The position numbers and the translations under genes were made by a program. The notes under the pieces are model-generated. The model was not told where the DNA came from and searched no databases. It saw only the letters and a program-made list of their open reading frames with translations. 36,742 bases of DNA, taken from positions 383,202 through 419,943 of the forward strand of contig NMRA01000398.1 of assembly GCA_002633005.1 (NCBI GenBank), given 5' to 3'. Shown here piece by piece: positions 20,275-32,079 of this stretch. This DNA comes from Phoronis australis. Taxonomy: Eukaryota > Phoronida > Phoronidae. Within the stretch, counting starts at the first letter, position 1, and each line of letters starts with the position of its first letter.

Positions 20275-22602
20275 CTTCGGATTAACACCGTAACGGATGT
20301 TGCATATGCTACGGGCTCCGCCCTTTTGTGGTACCTGCTCCCACAGCATTATTAGAGGTACCAATAACATAAGCGTAGGCCTATAAATTTTCTTTGACTA
20401 TGGAAGCACTGACCTCAGGTGGTGCACGTTTGGCATGGGACACCGCCATTTTCAATGTGTGGGGTCAATAGTGTGGGGCCCCACTGAGTAAGCTACGCTA
20501 ATATATTGTAGGTGTCGTTGTGCTGCTCAAAGCTAGTACATAAAGGTCTCAGGTACCTAAAAGTGCAAAGACTCATCAAGGCGCCAAACATTCCTCGATC
20601 GGTATTTTAACCATTCTTGAATTTACAGTTTGGGTTTTGTACAGAGTGACAGAAATCTGCAAAACTGATATGTGCGCGAAATGTGTATATTTGACATACG
20701 CGTGTATGTAGCATTCTTGATATTGTAATCGGCACAAGCAAGGGGGACCTGATTATAGGGGGCTGAACACATGAAACCTTCCAGTTCGATCAGCTGACTT
20801 TACCCAATGAACACACGTCTCATCAAGCAGAAGCCGTCTCAATTGCTTTTCTTATCAAAGGTGAAAATCACTCGTTAATTTCTTTTGCTTTGGGGTAATT
20901 GCTGTGATGACCATTCGAGTAGGGGCTCCGCTTTTCGACCTATGCAACGGAACTCGTCATTGCTTAATCCGGCACTGGTGTCCAGTGCGATAGTATCTGT
21001 TGTTATGTTATGGTGGCTTGTACTAGAGAGTTTCAGCTACACCTTAAACGTGAGGTCGGCATTCTTTGCTTTCTACGTCGCAATAATGACCTTCAATTTC
21101 GCATTCAGTCTTGTCACACCAACCTCTGACCCCGAGTACAGTAACTGCACAACGTGAGCTTTAGTTTCTGATTTATCTTAAATATCACTAAATTAATAGC
21201 AACTTTTGGTGTTGATAAAAAATTTAGCCCTGGAGCGATCTGTTTCATAAAAAAGTGACTTTTGAGACTTAGAACAGAAATTTGGCCTTACGCTCCATGC
21301 ATCTATATCTGAAAACAAAATTAAGTCTCACTTTAGTAAATATGCAATCTATCTGTGTCTATACACATAATTTCTTGTCAATGAGATAATTTCTACATGT
21401 CTGAATGATTTCTAGACGGCAATGCGCTCCTTTACTTGGCTAAACCTTCATTCAGAAATAATTAAGTGAAAGCATGACATCGAATTTCTTCCTCAAGTAG
21501 TAAGCCACTTTCCTGAAACAGACCCAAGGAGATGGTGGCGACTAGTGCATAAGTTGCATGTGTATAACAGGCTGAATGTTTGAATTACCACCTTGGTTCC
21601 GAGGCTCCCGTCGCGTTGTTGATTTATCTCGCAGAAACCACAGTAATTAGGTGGAAATGGGCGACACAGAAAACTAAACGAATGTTTCGTACACAAACAA
21701 CCCATGTTTTCATCAGAGTAAAGAGACGAATGCTTTGATTAGAAATGCATGTACTCAAAGCCAACAGAAATAGCTGACACATATCTTTTTCTGGGTTTTT
21801 TCAAAGTAACTTTTTAAATCGTATAAAATGACATCTTAGAAGGTTTATACCTGGGATATTGATTGCTTTCACCGAGTGCAAATATACAATGTCGAAGCTT
21901 TGACACCCTCCCGCCTGTCGCCACTTATTTGCCGCCTCCTGGAAACCAAGTCACCATCCATTCCTCGCACCCGCAGCCTACGTCTGGCGCCCGGGAGCAG
22001 CTGCCCTACTCCCCTGCCCCGACACTCGCCACTTCGAGACACGGGATTTTCATCCAAACTACACAATTTGTAGAGGAACTCAAGTCGCAGACACTGCGTA
22101 CATGCATCAATTACGAACTGGAAAATTTGAGGTTGTCTAACTCCAGTGAACTCTGAGGCGCTGATGGTTTCCATGGTATGTTTGATAACGGAAATAGAAC
22201 CTTGTCGTGGTAAAAATTATGTGAGACCGATTTCGGCCAGCTCAATAGCCTTCAATGCGCAAATTCACCAAAAAGCAGTTGTTATCAAAATGACCGACTA
22301 TAGATTAGAATTTAATAATTGTCATTGCTTGTCAATGGATGTCAATTGTATTTACGCAAGGAAATACGCGCGCCCTTGGATATGAACGGGCAACGAATGA
22401 ACGCTGAGATGTATAACACGTTTCTATGAGATTGATCATACGTCAGTGAAGGTTTATGATATGACTGTTATGGTATCCAGCTTTCAATAATGGGGCTATT
22501 CGGAAAATCTACAATAACTAGAGGGCGTGCGTGTACTAGTGGTGATAGATTAACAGCCTCGATTTCGCGAGCCCTTTAAATACATGGTGAAATGGCTTGC
22601 AG

Positions 22603-22676
22603 CCGTGCCAACTGAATCTGAGATTGCGTAAAAAGGGTGCTTCTATGAGAGGAAGTAAGCATGACCTCATACAAAG
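22603..22676 (+). pseudogene. SAP-like DNA-binding motif, probable transposase exon
   Basis: The plus strand reads LRLRKKGASMRGSKHDLIQR, which fits the SAP helix-turn-helix pattern (L-x-x-R-G-L-x-x-x-G-x-K-x-x-L-x-x-R). It ends at a good donor, GTAAGG. It lies about 100 bases inside the left terminus of the transposon, where an N-terminal exon would be expected. No in-frame ATG is near (a TGA precedes it), so the exon may be broken or may have another exon upstream. Confidence 0.5.
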
Positions 22677-24168
22677 GTAAGGTTTGTGATTATTTTTACG
22701 ATTATTCCATGATTATTCTACCGATGCCTGTTAACTGTAGCACTCGCCGATGTCGACTTCGCGGCAGTCAGTCGCCAGCCAGAGTCTGGTTAATCTTTGT
22801 ATTTTGTGATATGTGATACGATACTTGACGTGGCAATAGGGATCATTTCGTACATCAAAGCATTATTATTGTCTGGAAAGATTTCTAAAAGTTTATCAGT
22901 GACAGTTACATCAATCAATGCTGAATGTTTATGCTGTCAACTCGATACAGGTTAATGAATTAAGATTACAATCCAATCCCAATGGCAAAGGGTACGCGAG
23001 TGATAAATATTCATTGCATTAGACTATTTGTTTACTCCCTATCATATGTCTTCTGGAAATCTATTACACGTTGAAATGGAAATCACGTCAGTTTTCACGT
23101 AACCATTGGTTTTTAGGTTTGAAGGCTTGTACCGTATATTTTACAGACAAGTGATGCGTTTAAAGAATTGTTATGGCTAGGGATAAAAAATAAAGACACA
23201 GTTTTATGCAATACTTATTATATACACCCTTGGTTTCTGAAAATAGTAATTATTTACTTTTATGTGAAACTGTTGACCAATCACCATAAATTTTTGAAAA
23301 ACAGGGATAACATTTTTGATCCAATCTGGAGTACTTAATTATTCATATTTCAATATTTGTTCCAGGTTCAGTGACATTTTAAGGCCACTTCAAGCTGTAT
23401 CATAGACAAGCTTTGTTACTCCGTTCTCTTCCCACAGCACTTCCACACACCAGCAGTGCTGCATGGCACAATGTGCAAGTCAGTGGCCCTGCAGAAATGT
23501 GAATCGCAGTACTAAGTTACCATAAGACAATGTGCCAGTGGACTGTCTGTGTATCCAGACGAACTATATCTGACTGCTACACAAATAAGCCTTGTTGGTG
23601 AGGATGCCCTTTCATAGGCAATGAGTCATGTGTGGACAATAGCTTATTTCCTTTCCTGGAAGAAACATGAGGGACTGAAGCTAAAGAAGACCTAGTCACA
23701 CTCTGGTCTAGTTCAGAGTCTGATTTTGGGCTCAAAACGATTCAAGTGATATGCTGCTGTGTTTACCTTCAAGGGTCTAATTGTGGATGTTATTGAGGCT
23801 GAATGAGGTTACATGAAAGAAAGCCACGTGTTGAAACTGGACCTTTTTTACAAGCGCTTCTATAGGCCATTGAAACTAGAACCCAGTGAAATGAAAGCCA
23901 AAAGCTGAGTGACATTAAATTTTCCTTTCAGAAGAAAGGCTTTATACTATTGGTAAAAACTTTTCAATTTGGTACAGATTATGGGGAAATGACATTCAGT
24001 GACTGCATCGATTGTCTTATTGTATGTTTTCAATTGTAGCTAGCTGGATAAGAATCTGCTATGCACAAGATTCGAGAATAAACAATTATCAGTGTATTTA
24101 AAAACAAATGGCAAACTGAAAAAGCACAGAAAGAAACAACATTGCGAGGGAGTCCATAATCAGGCATA

Positions 24169-25135
24169 TCAGGTGCTGAATTTCTGAATTACGTTCAATT
24201 CTCTCAGGTTATTGCTGAAGGATTGCTTTTCACTTTGTCCAACGGTGAAATAGATGGTCAGGCGGTTGGTTTCAGTTGTTTTTTCTTGCCTGTAACAGAA
24301 TAGAAATATTAGCAAATTGTAAAAGAAAAGACAAGACAAAACTACTTTTGTAAGGCAGAACATACTTGACATTTCATCTTCATGTTTATGTGTAGAAACT
24401 AATAACCTTTGTACCCAAGTCTTATTTAATATCTGAATTAAAATATGTGAAACAGGCTAAAAGTGATTTAACAATGTGTATTTTTCATGACACTTAAAAT
24501 GTGCTTCTGATCTCAACAAGTAAAATTCATTCTAGGTGTCAATTTATTTCCAATGCAATGTTACGACATTTACTGAATTAAGGCTTATTCATGTTAATTC
24601 GATAACTGAGCTGGTGGTCCTGGGGGTGGGGTCCACGATAAAATAAGGAAACTCACTCATCTAGAGAATTTTATTGGAAACAGCATAGTTTTGAAGAGAA
24701 ACTGCTGTGAAAAAGTCACTCTTGACTTCTGTGCATCACGTACCATACACCTCTTATTTTGGGAGCACTCCCACCCAGGACAATATGAATATGTGCTGCT
24801 AGCCTACCCGGCATCGGGTGAGTTTCCAAAAAGAAACACTTAGTTCCACTCAATAAAACTGTTATTCAGTGGGGTAACTGGTGGGGATAACATCACCGAA
24901 CGATGTTGATAGAAACTGATTGCTAAAAACTTACCAAGTAATGTTGTGTAGTCTCCGAATGGAACTGCATAGTCATAGACATAGAGCACACACGGGGCTT
25001 CAGCATCCACACACTTTTTGTCAGTTAGTTGACCCTGTTGACCGCAATTGTCCACGAATATAGTAACCTTAGGTCTTTTGGGAATTTGTGGCCACCTGTC
25101 GAAGACTTGCACCAGGGAAATTAGCAGTAATAAGG
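24169..25135 (-). CDS. Possible two-exon gene inside the transposon, function unknown
   Basis: The first candidate exon (25135-24935, or from about 25106) has a hydrophobic start, LLLLISLVQVFDRW. It then reads KVTIFVDNCGQQGQL, KCVDAEAPCVLYVYDY and ends TTLLG at a GTAAGT donor in phase 1. The second (24284-24169) would join in phase 1 after GGCAAG, forming a GAA codon, and reads EKTTETNRLTIYFTVGQ before a TGA. The three cysteines and leader-like start suggest a secreted peptide, but no start codon exon was found and I recognise no family. It runs antisense to the SAP motif. Confidence 0.3.
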
Positions 25136-25273
25136 CTTAGCGCGACGACGTATTTTGATAAAAATTCCTTCTTTTACCAGTTGTTTACATGCAGACAGCC
25201 ACGCATGCGCAATTTAATCACCACTAGTACAGCAGCGACACCGCGAGGAGAATTCTCCGAATAGCCCCATTAT

Positions 25274-26384
25274 GTCCCTTGATGCAAAATCATTTCCAAG
25301 CAATAGCCAGTACTGAGTTTTTGTATAGGAAACTACATGGACAAATCTGTGTAATTAGCCGCCTCAGTAGTTTTTCTGTTGTCGTTTTTTCCTGCTTCGA
25401 AATCACCGTCTGAGTTTTACACATTTACAATGCAGAAGTTATGAAAATGGTTTAACATCGATCCTAACTCAGATTGGTTGTGCTCTTTCTGCATGGGAAA
25501 ACTGAAAAGTCTTTGGTATTATCACAGGGGTCATTGTGTACCAGCACACCGCGAGTTCCATGCAAGCCCAGCAGGCGTACATGTACTGTACATATACAAG
25601 CACATCAAATCCAACCTGACGTGACTGTACAACGACAATTAATTGCTAAATTCGAAGCTGTTATTGGCAGGAAACAGAGTCATAGTACATTTAACGGTTG
25701 CTGAATGTAACAAAATCTACCTCCCGGGTTGCAAGAGTAAATCTTGTTAAGGTACATCTGTACGAGAAGTGCAGGTAAAAAGTATAAGTGCTGAGCAAAT
25801 TCGGTTACGATATGACCACTTGCATGTTTCTCGTTTGGTGGCGCATTTTCTTGAATTTCCTCCCAAAAGAACGAGCAATCAGAATCAAACCTAGACTTTT
25901 GCAAGCTAAATTGTCAACGCCTGAGAACCCATTGACAATAATACAGTACGCGTCCTACGTGACATGCACAAGACATGTCAAAAAGATTTTTTTACTTCGC
26001 TGAATGAACATTATTTATGCAAAACAATTCAAAGCAGGTGTGTTGTTTTCGGAATACCCTGGTCTCCATTTGAAATTTTGAGTTTATATCATTGTGGAAA
26101 TACTGTTTGTTTGTTTTCGAACGTACTTGGTCTCCACTTGAAGTTCCGAGTTTACTATCTTGTAGAAATTCGGTTTTTAAAGTAAACATGCTTTGGATTT
26201 GTACTCATTCTGGTTCTTATTGCCTATAATAAGCACTGGAACGACGTTGGGAAGAATAGGATGCAATTACATAAACTTTAACAACACAAGAAACAACAAA
26301 GACCTTATATTTTTATACTGTGCTGACATTTTGTCCATATGACGTGAAAAGTATTAAAATCGGCGACGTTATAACGACTTCGTT
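25274..26384. other. Intergenic, between transposon and LINE
   Basis: It holds the 68-base tandem duplication (26043-26177). Short open frames on both strands lack any recognisable protein. Confidence 0.55.
26043..26177. repeat. Diverged 68-base tandem duplication
   Basis: Two adjacent units begin TTGTTTTCGGAATACCCTGG (26043) and TTGTTTTCGAACGTACTTGG (26111). Both continue through GGTCTCCA-TTGAA-TT-GAGTTTA and a GTAGAAAT/GTGGAAAT motif. The period is 68 bases with many substitutions, so the duplication is old. Confidence 0.65.
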
Positions 26385-28205
26385 ATAACACAATACGCAG
26401 ATGACACAACTTTCACATTGGACGGAACTCCAAGATCCCTGGCAGCACTTATGAATAACCTAGATCTCTATGCAGGGATGTCGGGGCTGAAGATAAACTA
26501 TTCTAAGACAAAAGTAGTGTGGATTGGAAGTAGAAATTCTCTCAAGAAGTGTTTCAACGCACGCGTTGGAAACTAAAAGGGGGTGACGTTGATTTTAAGC
26601 TTCTGGGTATTAATTTCAGAGTGAACTTGAATACCATGTCCAAAGATAACTTTGATGCAAAAATAATGGAAATGAAGAGTCTGATTAATATATGGTCTCG
26701 TAGAAAGCTGACTATCTTTGAAAAGGTCACAGTATTAAAACACTTGTGCTTCCAAAAATTATACATCTGCTAATGCTGCTCCCAAGTACCAATGATACTA
26801 CTTCTAGGTATATTGCATCTTTGTTTTTTAAATTCATTTGGGACGGAAAACCTGATAAAACAAAAAGAGGAGTACTCATTAAATCCATAGAAGAGGGTGA
26901 ATTGATGATGGTTGGTGTCGACAAATTTAATATGTCTTTAAAAATTTCATGGATTAGAAGATTCTTTGTAACAACATTCCCATGGACTTATTTGTTACAA
27001 AAAGATATCGGGCTTACTAGAGATGGAATGTTGAACTATGGAGACTATAGATTAACTATATCGGATAATTGTAACTCTTTTGGGGCAGAATGCTTCCAGT
27101 ATTGGAGCCTTTTAATTCACAAACAAACTATTTCAGGTCACGAAGATGCGGTGTCAATTAATGTTTGGGCCAACAGTAGTACAACGGTGGAATACAGCCC
27201 TTGTATTTATGAGTCATTCGTTGAAAAAGGTATAATATTTGTGAACGATTTTTTAGACTGAAATGGTAACTTCTACACCTTTGAAAGTTTCCAGATGATT
27301 CATCAGATTAATGTCAGCTTAATATTATTCAATTGTCAGTGCAATAAAAAATACCTGAAAACGTTTTCCAAAAACATAATACTAAAAAAGATATATGGAC
27401 CACTTGTACCTTTTTCCCTAAAAAATATGATTTTGACGAAAAAGCGGTGTCGGGACTATTACCATATTCTGTGCAAAAATGGTATAATACCATCGGCTCC
27501 AAAGAAATTTGAAGTATTATGATTTTCACTATCAGAGAAGATGTGGAACTTCTATTACAAACTTCCACATGTGAATGTACGAATGACACAAGGCAGCTTA
27601 CTTTTCTTTTAAGTTCCGCTTACTGCATAGAATTCTACGTACTAACTACTTTTTAAATAAGATTAGATACGTGGACTCAAATTCTTGTACTTTTTGCAAA
27701 TGCTTTCCCGAAACTCTAGAACACTTATTCTTTGAATGTGAATATGTTAATTCTTTCTGGTTAACGACTACAATGCAAATAAATTTTGAAATAGACAAAA
27801 GCACCATAATATTTGGTCTTTGAAATGAAAAGAATAGAATTCTGAATTGGTTTCTTTTACAAACTAAAATTTTCATTTTTAAAATGAAATTTGTTAACGT
27901 CAAACCTAATTTAGGTCTTAAAAAAATTTTGAATGAGTGTTTCAATGTAGAAGTTAGTGCTTCGTTAAACACACGTAAATTTAATGATACAAAAAATGGG
28001 GAGATTGGAAATGTGTTTTTGAAACATGAGGGGACCCAGAGAGTTTACCAGATGCCAGAACAGAAATTTAAGTAGTACTTTTTAACTTCAAAGTAACAAT
28101 GAAATGCTTTCTCGTTATTTTTTGCACAGTTCTGTACGTTGTTGTGTTGTGTATATTTGTATATGTATCTGTCTTTTGTAATAAATGTATTAATTGCGAA
28201 AAAAG
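26385..28205 (+). pseudogene. 5'-truncated, decayed LINE reverse transcriptase
   Basis: It opens within the reverse transcriptase palm at TQYADDTTFTLDGTPRS, followed by MSGLKINYSKTKVVWIG. The frame breaks near 26545 (a TAA at 26573 in the old frame), shifts again near 26745, and meets stops at about 27262 and 27522. Near the end SCTFCKCFPETLEHLFFEC (27683-27740) is a zinc knuckle of the type found C-terminal to LINE reverse transcriptases. The element ends around ATTAATTGCGAAAAAA. The layout resembles the L1/Tx1 group, but the clade is a guess. No first half is present. Confidence 0.8.
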
Positions 28206-31200
28206 CTGTGTGCAGGTAATGTCCTGAAACAGTTATTGCATTAAGATCTTGTTAGACAAATGAGTTCATGGCTCGGTCAAATAAAAAATTAGTGCTAGAC
28301 TGGTGTGAGTATACGCTAATAGATAAACATGCCATGTAACCAATCACCATGATTTTATTTCCGAATAATTACATGTATGTCTACAAATGTGTCTTTTACA
28401 CCATGTGATTAAACTGACGATTCCCATTACATACCTAATTCTCCATTTTGAACGCCACAAATCCCCTAATTCCACTGAAATTCAAAGATAACAGCGAATG
28501 AGAATTTGACGGCTCTAACAATCACTGCTCTTTACTAAGGTCTTTGAATCAAGTGCAGAGAGCAATTTGCTGACAAGACTTTCCAAAATAAAGATGAACT
28601 GGAATGGTTAATTCCAGAATTGCATTTGATGACCAGTTTTTGGAAGATGAACATGCAAAACGTTTTTCTGAAGGTGACAGTAATATCAAACCGTTCTTTG
28701 ACACTTATAGGGGCATTAGGTTTATGGTCGAGGCGCCCATTCCAGGATTATTGCTGAATGGGGTAGACGTTTTCAAATTGTTAATGTTGACCAGAGCTTT
28801 AATTTGTTGATGTAGTTTTATTTAAAATTGTAGATTCTGGTCATCGTATTCCAGACATGCGCTGAAATTATGATCGCTGACTTCACACTTTCGAAATACT
28901 GCTTTTAAAAATACTTTGACCTACGGTGAGGTGGATTTAGATCAGCAAATAAAGCGGTTTCCTACAACAGGGAATTTCTGTTCGATTCCACCCCAGGGTT
29001 GATCTCAAAAAAGTACTTTTTCCTGTCGATAGTGTCACTTTAACGCGACAGCAAACGTTGAAATTGCAATATTCCTTGGGTGGATCCAGAATTTTTGAAA
29101 TGGGGTCAGATCAACGATTTTTTAAAAAGGGGGACTCAGTCAACGATGTGAAAATTACAGGTGTTACATCACTAAAATCAAAGGAAAAGAGGTACCGGAC
29201 CCCCTTGACACCCCGGATCCGCCTATGGTGACCGGCATATACGAGCTGATCAGATTTGTTTTCAAAAGTTAATTGTCAAAGCACAATTGTTCAAAATAAC
29301 AGAGTACAAGAATAACAGTGTGTCTCCGAGTAATTAGAACTAAATAGTTTTGATATGTCCAAGCCATCTTTTAACAAGCTCAAGCGGATACGCGTTTTTA
29401 CCTAGACGGGTTTATAAAACAATGACAGCTTCACCCATTTGCTAATGAACTATAAATGATAATTTCCTTACACAAAATATGTTGCAATATGTCAGACAAA
29501 GGAGTCATCGTCGTTCCTATATAACTACATGTTTTTACTGTGATATCGTGAAAATAAAGCATGCGTAATCAATAAGCATTTTTGTAAAACAGTCCTAAGC
29601 TCGACTCGATTATAGGACAACATTACAGGATGCGCGCGCATGTATGACTTGTCGCAAATCAGCAGTAAGTAACTCCCGCCAATGTTTAACAATAAATGGT
29701 AAACGATTCTTCCGTTAAGAGTAAAAGGCAAAAAATAAAAGTAACTACCTCCCCTTTTGAGTTGTTACAAATGTCAGTAATGTCCTGCCCCCGTTTCATG
29801 TTGGACAATTAAAACGGTAGAGATACCTACATTGATTGATACTGTATTTAGTGATCATGTCTTAAACTGAACTAATAAACTAGACATAGTTCGCCAGAAT
29901 TCTGCCAGCCTCTGTCGTACTCTGCCAGAATTGTTGGGAAGTTTACTCCTGTAACACTGTATACGTAAAACTTTACATGTAGTACGACGATATTTCCCCT
30001 AAGGCTAGTTGTTTATTTATGAAGGAACTTGCGATTTCGACAACACGTGCTGAGACTTTGTCGAGAATTAGCCAGAATTGACACGGATTTTAGTCGAAAA
30101 GGAAATGATGCTTACTTGTGTGCTCTCAATTTATCGAAATTGCCCAGTTTATTTTGGAAACTTTTGTATGTGATGTCGTATGACAACTTTTTTCAAGCTT
30201 TATGTGTATAAATTCTTTATAAGATAATTCGACTCGGTTCGCAGGCGTACAACAATCAACAATTGTTTTGCATGAAATTCTATGGTATAAGTTGTTGGAA
30301 TTACCCACAGCATCACTGATCAAAACAAGGGCTGAAATCATATGTTTACCGCCAACTATCAAGACTGTATAAAATACTCAAGATGCCAGAGAGAAAGTTT
30401 GAAAATATCTTTCTAATGTTTGCATGGGACAGTTCAACACTTTATTCTCTTGTGTTTTTATTTCCATTAATTTGGATAGGGTTGAATGTTTGACTATAAA
30501 GAGACGGATGCAAATTTTATTTAAGCAATGTTGCCGCTCAATGCACGTCTTAAATCTTTTCATAGCATATCGGAAAATAATTTTCTTTCCCAAACACCAC
30601 CTCCAAGACATCTATTAGTAAAACAGAGTCAAAAAGTCACCAATTTCTACAATATTGACCTCCAAACATTTGGCTGATTCATTTCAAAGTATGGCGAAAA
30701 CTCAGTTCAGTTTGATGGCCAAAAGCAAGGTGTTCCTTAAGCAAGTAGAGTTTCGAGACAAATTTGCCAGTGGCAATAAACCCGTTTCGTGTTATTCATG
30801 TTTAGGCCGTACGTAGGGAGGAAATGTCCTGTTGTAGAGTAACTGAAACACACTTTCGAGACGTTATACCACGGTGATTATGCGCATGATATGAAATGTC
30901 ATTTTACCTCCTATAAATGTTAGAGTAAGAACTCGTGAGCTTGAGCTGCGCTACACGCGCATCGTGAGATAGTCTGGGCTTAGAAGATCTACAGCTCATA
31001 CACGTTGTCTTGTAAGTTGTTTTGTGCCGTTTAATCAAAGCCAAAGGTCACAAGTCCGGTCGTTGCACGTTGGTGCAAACCCGACGCGACGTTTGTACAA
31101 GAGTGAGACGTTGGAGCTAATGTTAAGTTACTTCGCCACCGTCTTCACGTGCCAAGTTATTGAAGTGCGAGCGCAGCAAAACAGAAGTTACGACTATTGA

Positions 31201-31894
31201 TGAATGCGACCCCTAATTTAACAGATGAGCGTCGCATCCCAAATACATTATCCCTTCATAAAAATGCCGATGTCATAAATAATATCCATTCAGTAGTTTT
31301 CAAAATTAAGAAGACAACGTCGAGTTCGACCCTCGGCCTATAAATATGCATCTTAATTATCATTTTTTCGACTAGAATCCGTCTTATTTTATCTAAATCG
31401 TCACAAAATTTTGACAGGTGGTGCTCCGTCCACCTTGTGGAGTCGAAATAGGACAAATTACTGAGAAACGCCATTGCATAAATAAAAAATGGCTAGGCGC
31501 AAACCGTCACATGAAACTCCGAGAAAAAAATTAACACAACGCTATTTTGTTGGCACAAAAATCAACCTAAATTGGCAATTGATTCCGGAACGAAGTGTAT
31601 CCGCGTTTGGCAGAGTTGAAGTCTGATGAGTTTAGTTTGAAAACTAGTGAAATTGATGGTGAACTCTATGCATTTCTTACTAGCATCACATCAATGACAA
31701 GCTGAGACGGAATAGATATTGTGAGTTGAACATTTCAAAGTAAACATAGTTCCGCCACGATGCACGTGACAACTAGCGCATGCTGGTTGACTTATTTTAA
31801 AAATATTAACTTCGTGAGAGCTTGTGATATTTGAATCGACTTAGAAAATGCCTGCGGTAGCTAAATTAGTAGCAGCACTTCATTGCATCGATCT
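28206..31894. other. Intergenic downstream of gene 2
   Basis: AT-rich sequence containing the small MITE at 29076-29226 and the unannotated 3' untranslated region of gene 2 at its right end. The open frame at 28604-28810 (plus) has no recognised domain. Confidence 0.55.
29076..29226. mobile_element. Small MITE-like element
   Basis: About 150 bases lie between GGGTGGATCC and, inverted, AGGCGGATCC. G-rich and C-rich sequence (ATGGGG and CCCCCTTGACACCCC) sits just inside each end. The terminal match is short, so the call is tentative. Confidence 0.4.
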
Positions 31895-32079
31895 TCAGTC
31901 TTTGTATTCTCGGTAAGTGACGTTACGTTTGGCAAAAAAGCCCGCCAAGCAAATGACCAGCAACAAAAGGAAAGCAAGAACTGAAACCACAGCATAGAAC
32001 ACAGTGATGTTAACATATCCTCTACAGGTGTCGGTTTTGAAGTCCTCCTTGTATTGGTCTTTGTTTTCGGGCATTCCCT
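31895..32079 (-). CDS. Gene 2 last exon: transmembrane helix and tail
   Basis: The exon starts after TTTTCTTGCAG in phase 1 and ends with TGA at 31897-31895. After a hydrophilic stretch (EGMPENKDQYKEDF) and the CRGYVNIT segment comes a hydrophobic helix of about 23 residues, including VVSVLAFLLLLVICLAG. The tail AKRNVTYREYKD follows. The positive KR just after the helix favours a type I membrane topology. Two tyrosines in the tail could be sorting or phosphorylation sites, but that is speculative. Confidence 0.85.

Larger units (their letters stand above)
16439..22486. other. Upstream region of gene 1, no gene recognised
   Basis: Contents are the hairpin MITE (17195-17335), a run of C near 17582-17593, the solo terminal repeat at 20248-20274 and a GC-richer patch at about 21890-22050 with overlapping open frames on both strands. 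A plus-strand frame at 20885-21157 has hydrophobic stretches but no supporting signals. I see no convincing coding exon. Confidence 0.55.
22487..25273. mobile_element. DNA transposon with long terminal inverted repeats
   Basis: The left end ATAATGGGGCTATTCGGA is repeated inverted at the right end (25256-25273). A second matching block inside both ends, TGTACTAGTGGTGAT, lies at 22532-22546 and, inverted, at 25217-25231. The termini are therefore about 60 bases each on a 2.79 kb element. Inside are a SAP-like motif on the plus strand and a separate minus-strand two-exon frame. No intact transposase was recognised, so the superfamily is open. Target-site duplication is unclear. Confidence 0.65.

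Noticed and set aside
20885-21157. 90-residue plus-strand frame with hydrophobic stretches
   Set aside because: Could mimic a membrane protein, but no promoter, splice context or recognised family supports it.
21863-22174. Overlapping open frames on both strands in a GC-richer patch
   Set aside because: Length is explained by base composition. No splice sites, domain or homologue is evident, and coding on both strands is unlikely.
28920-29000. tRNA gene suggested by TGTTCGATTCCACC
   Set aside because: The five bases on each side of TTCGATT do not pair and no A box is correctly placed.
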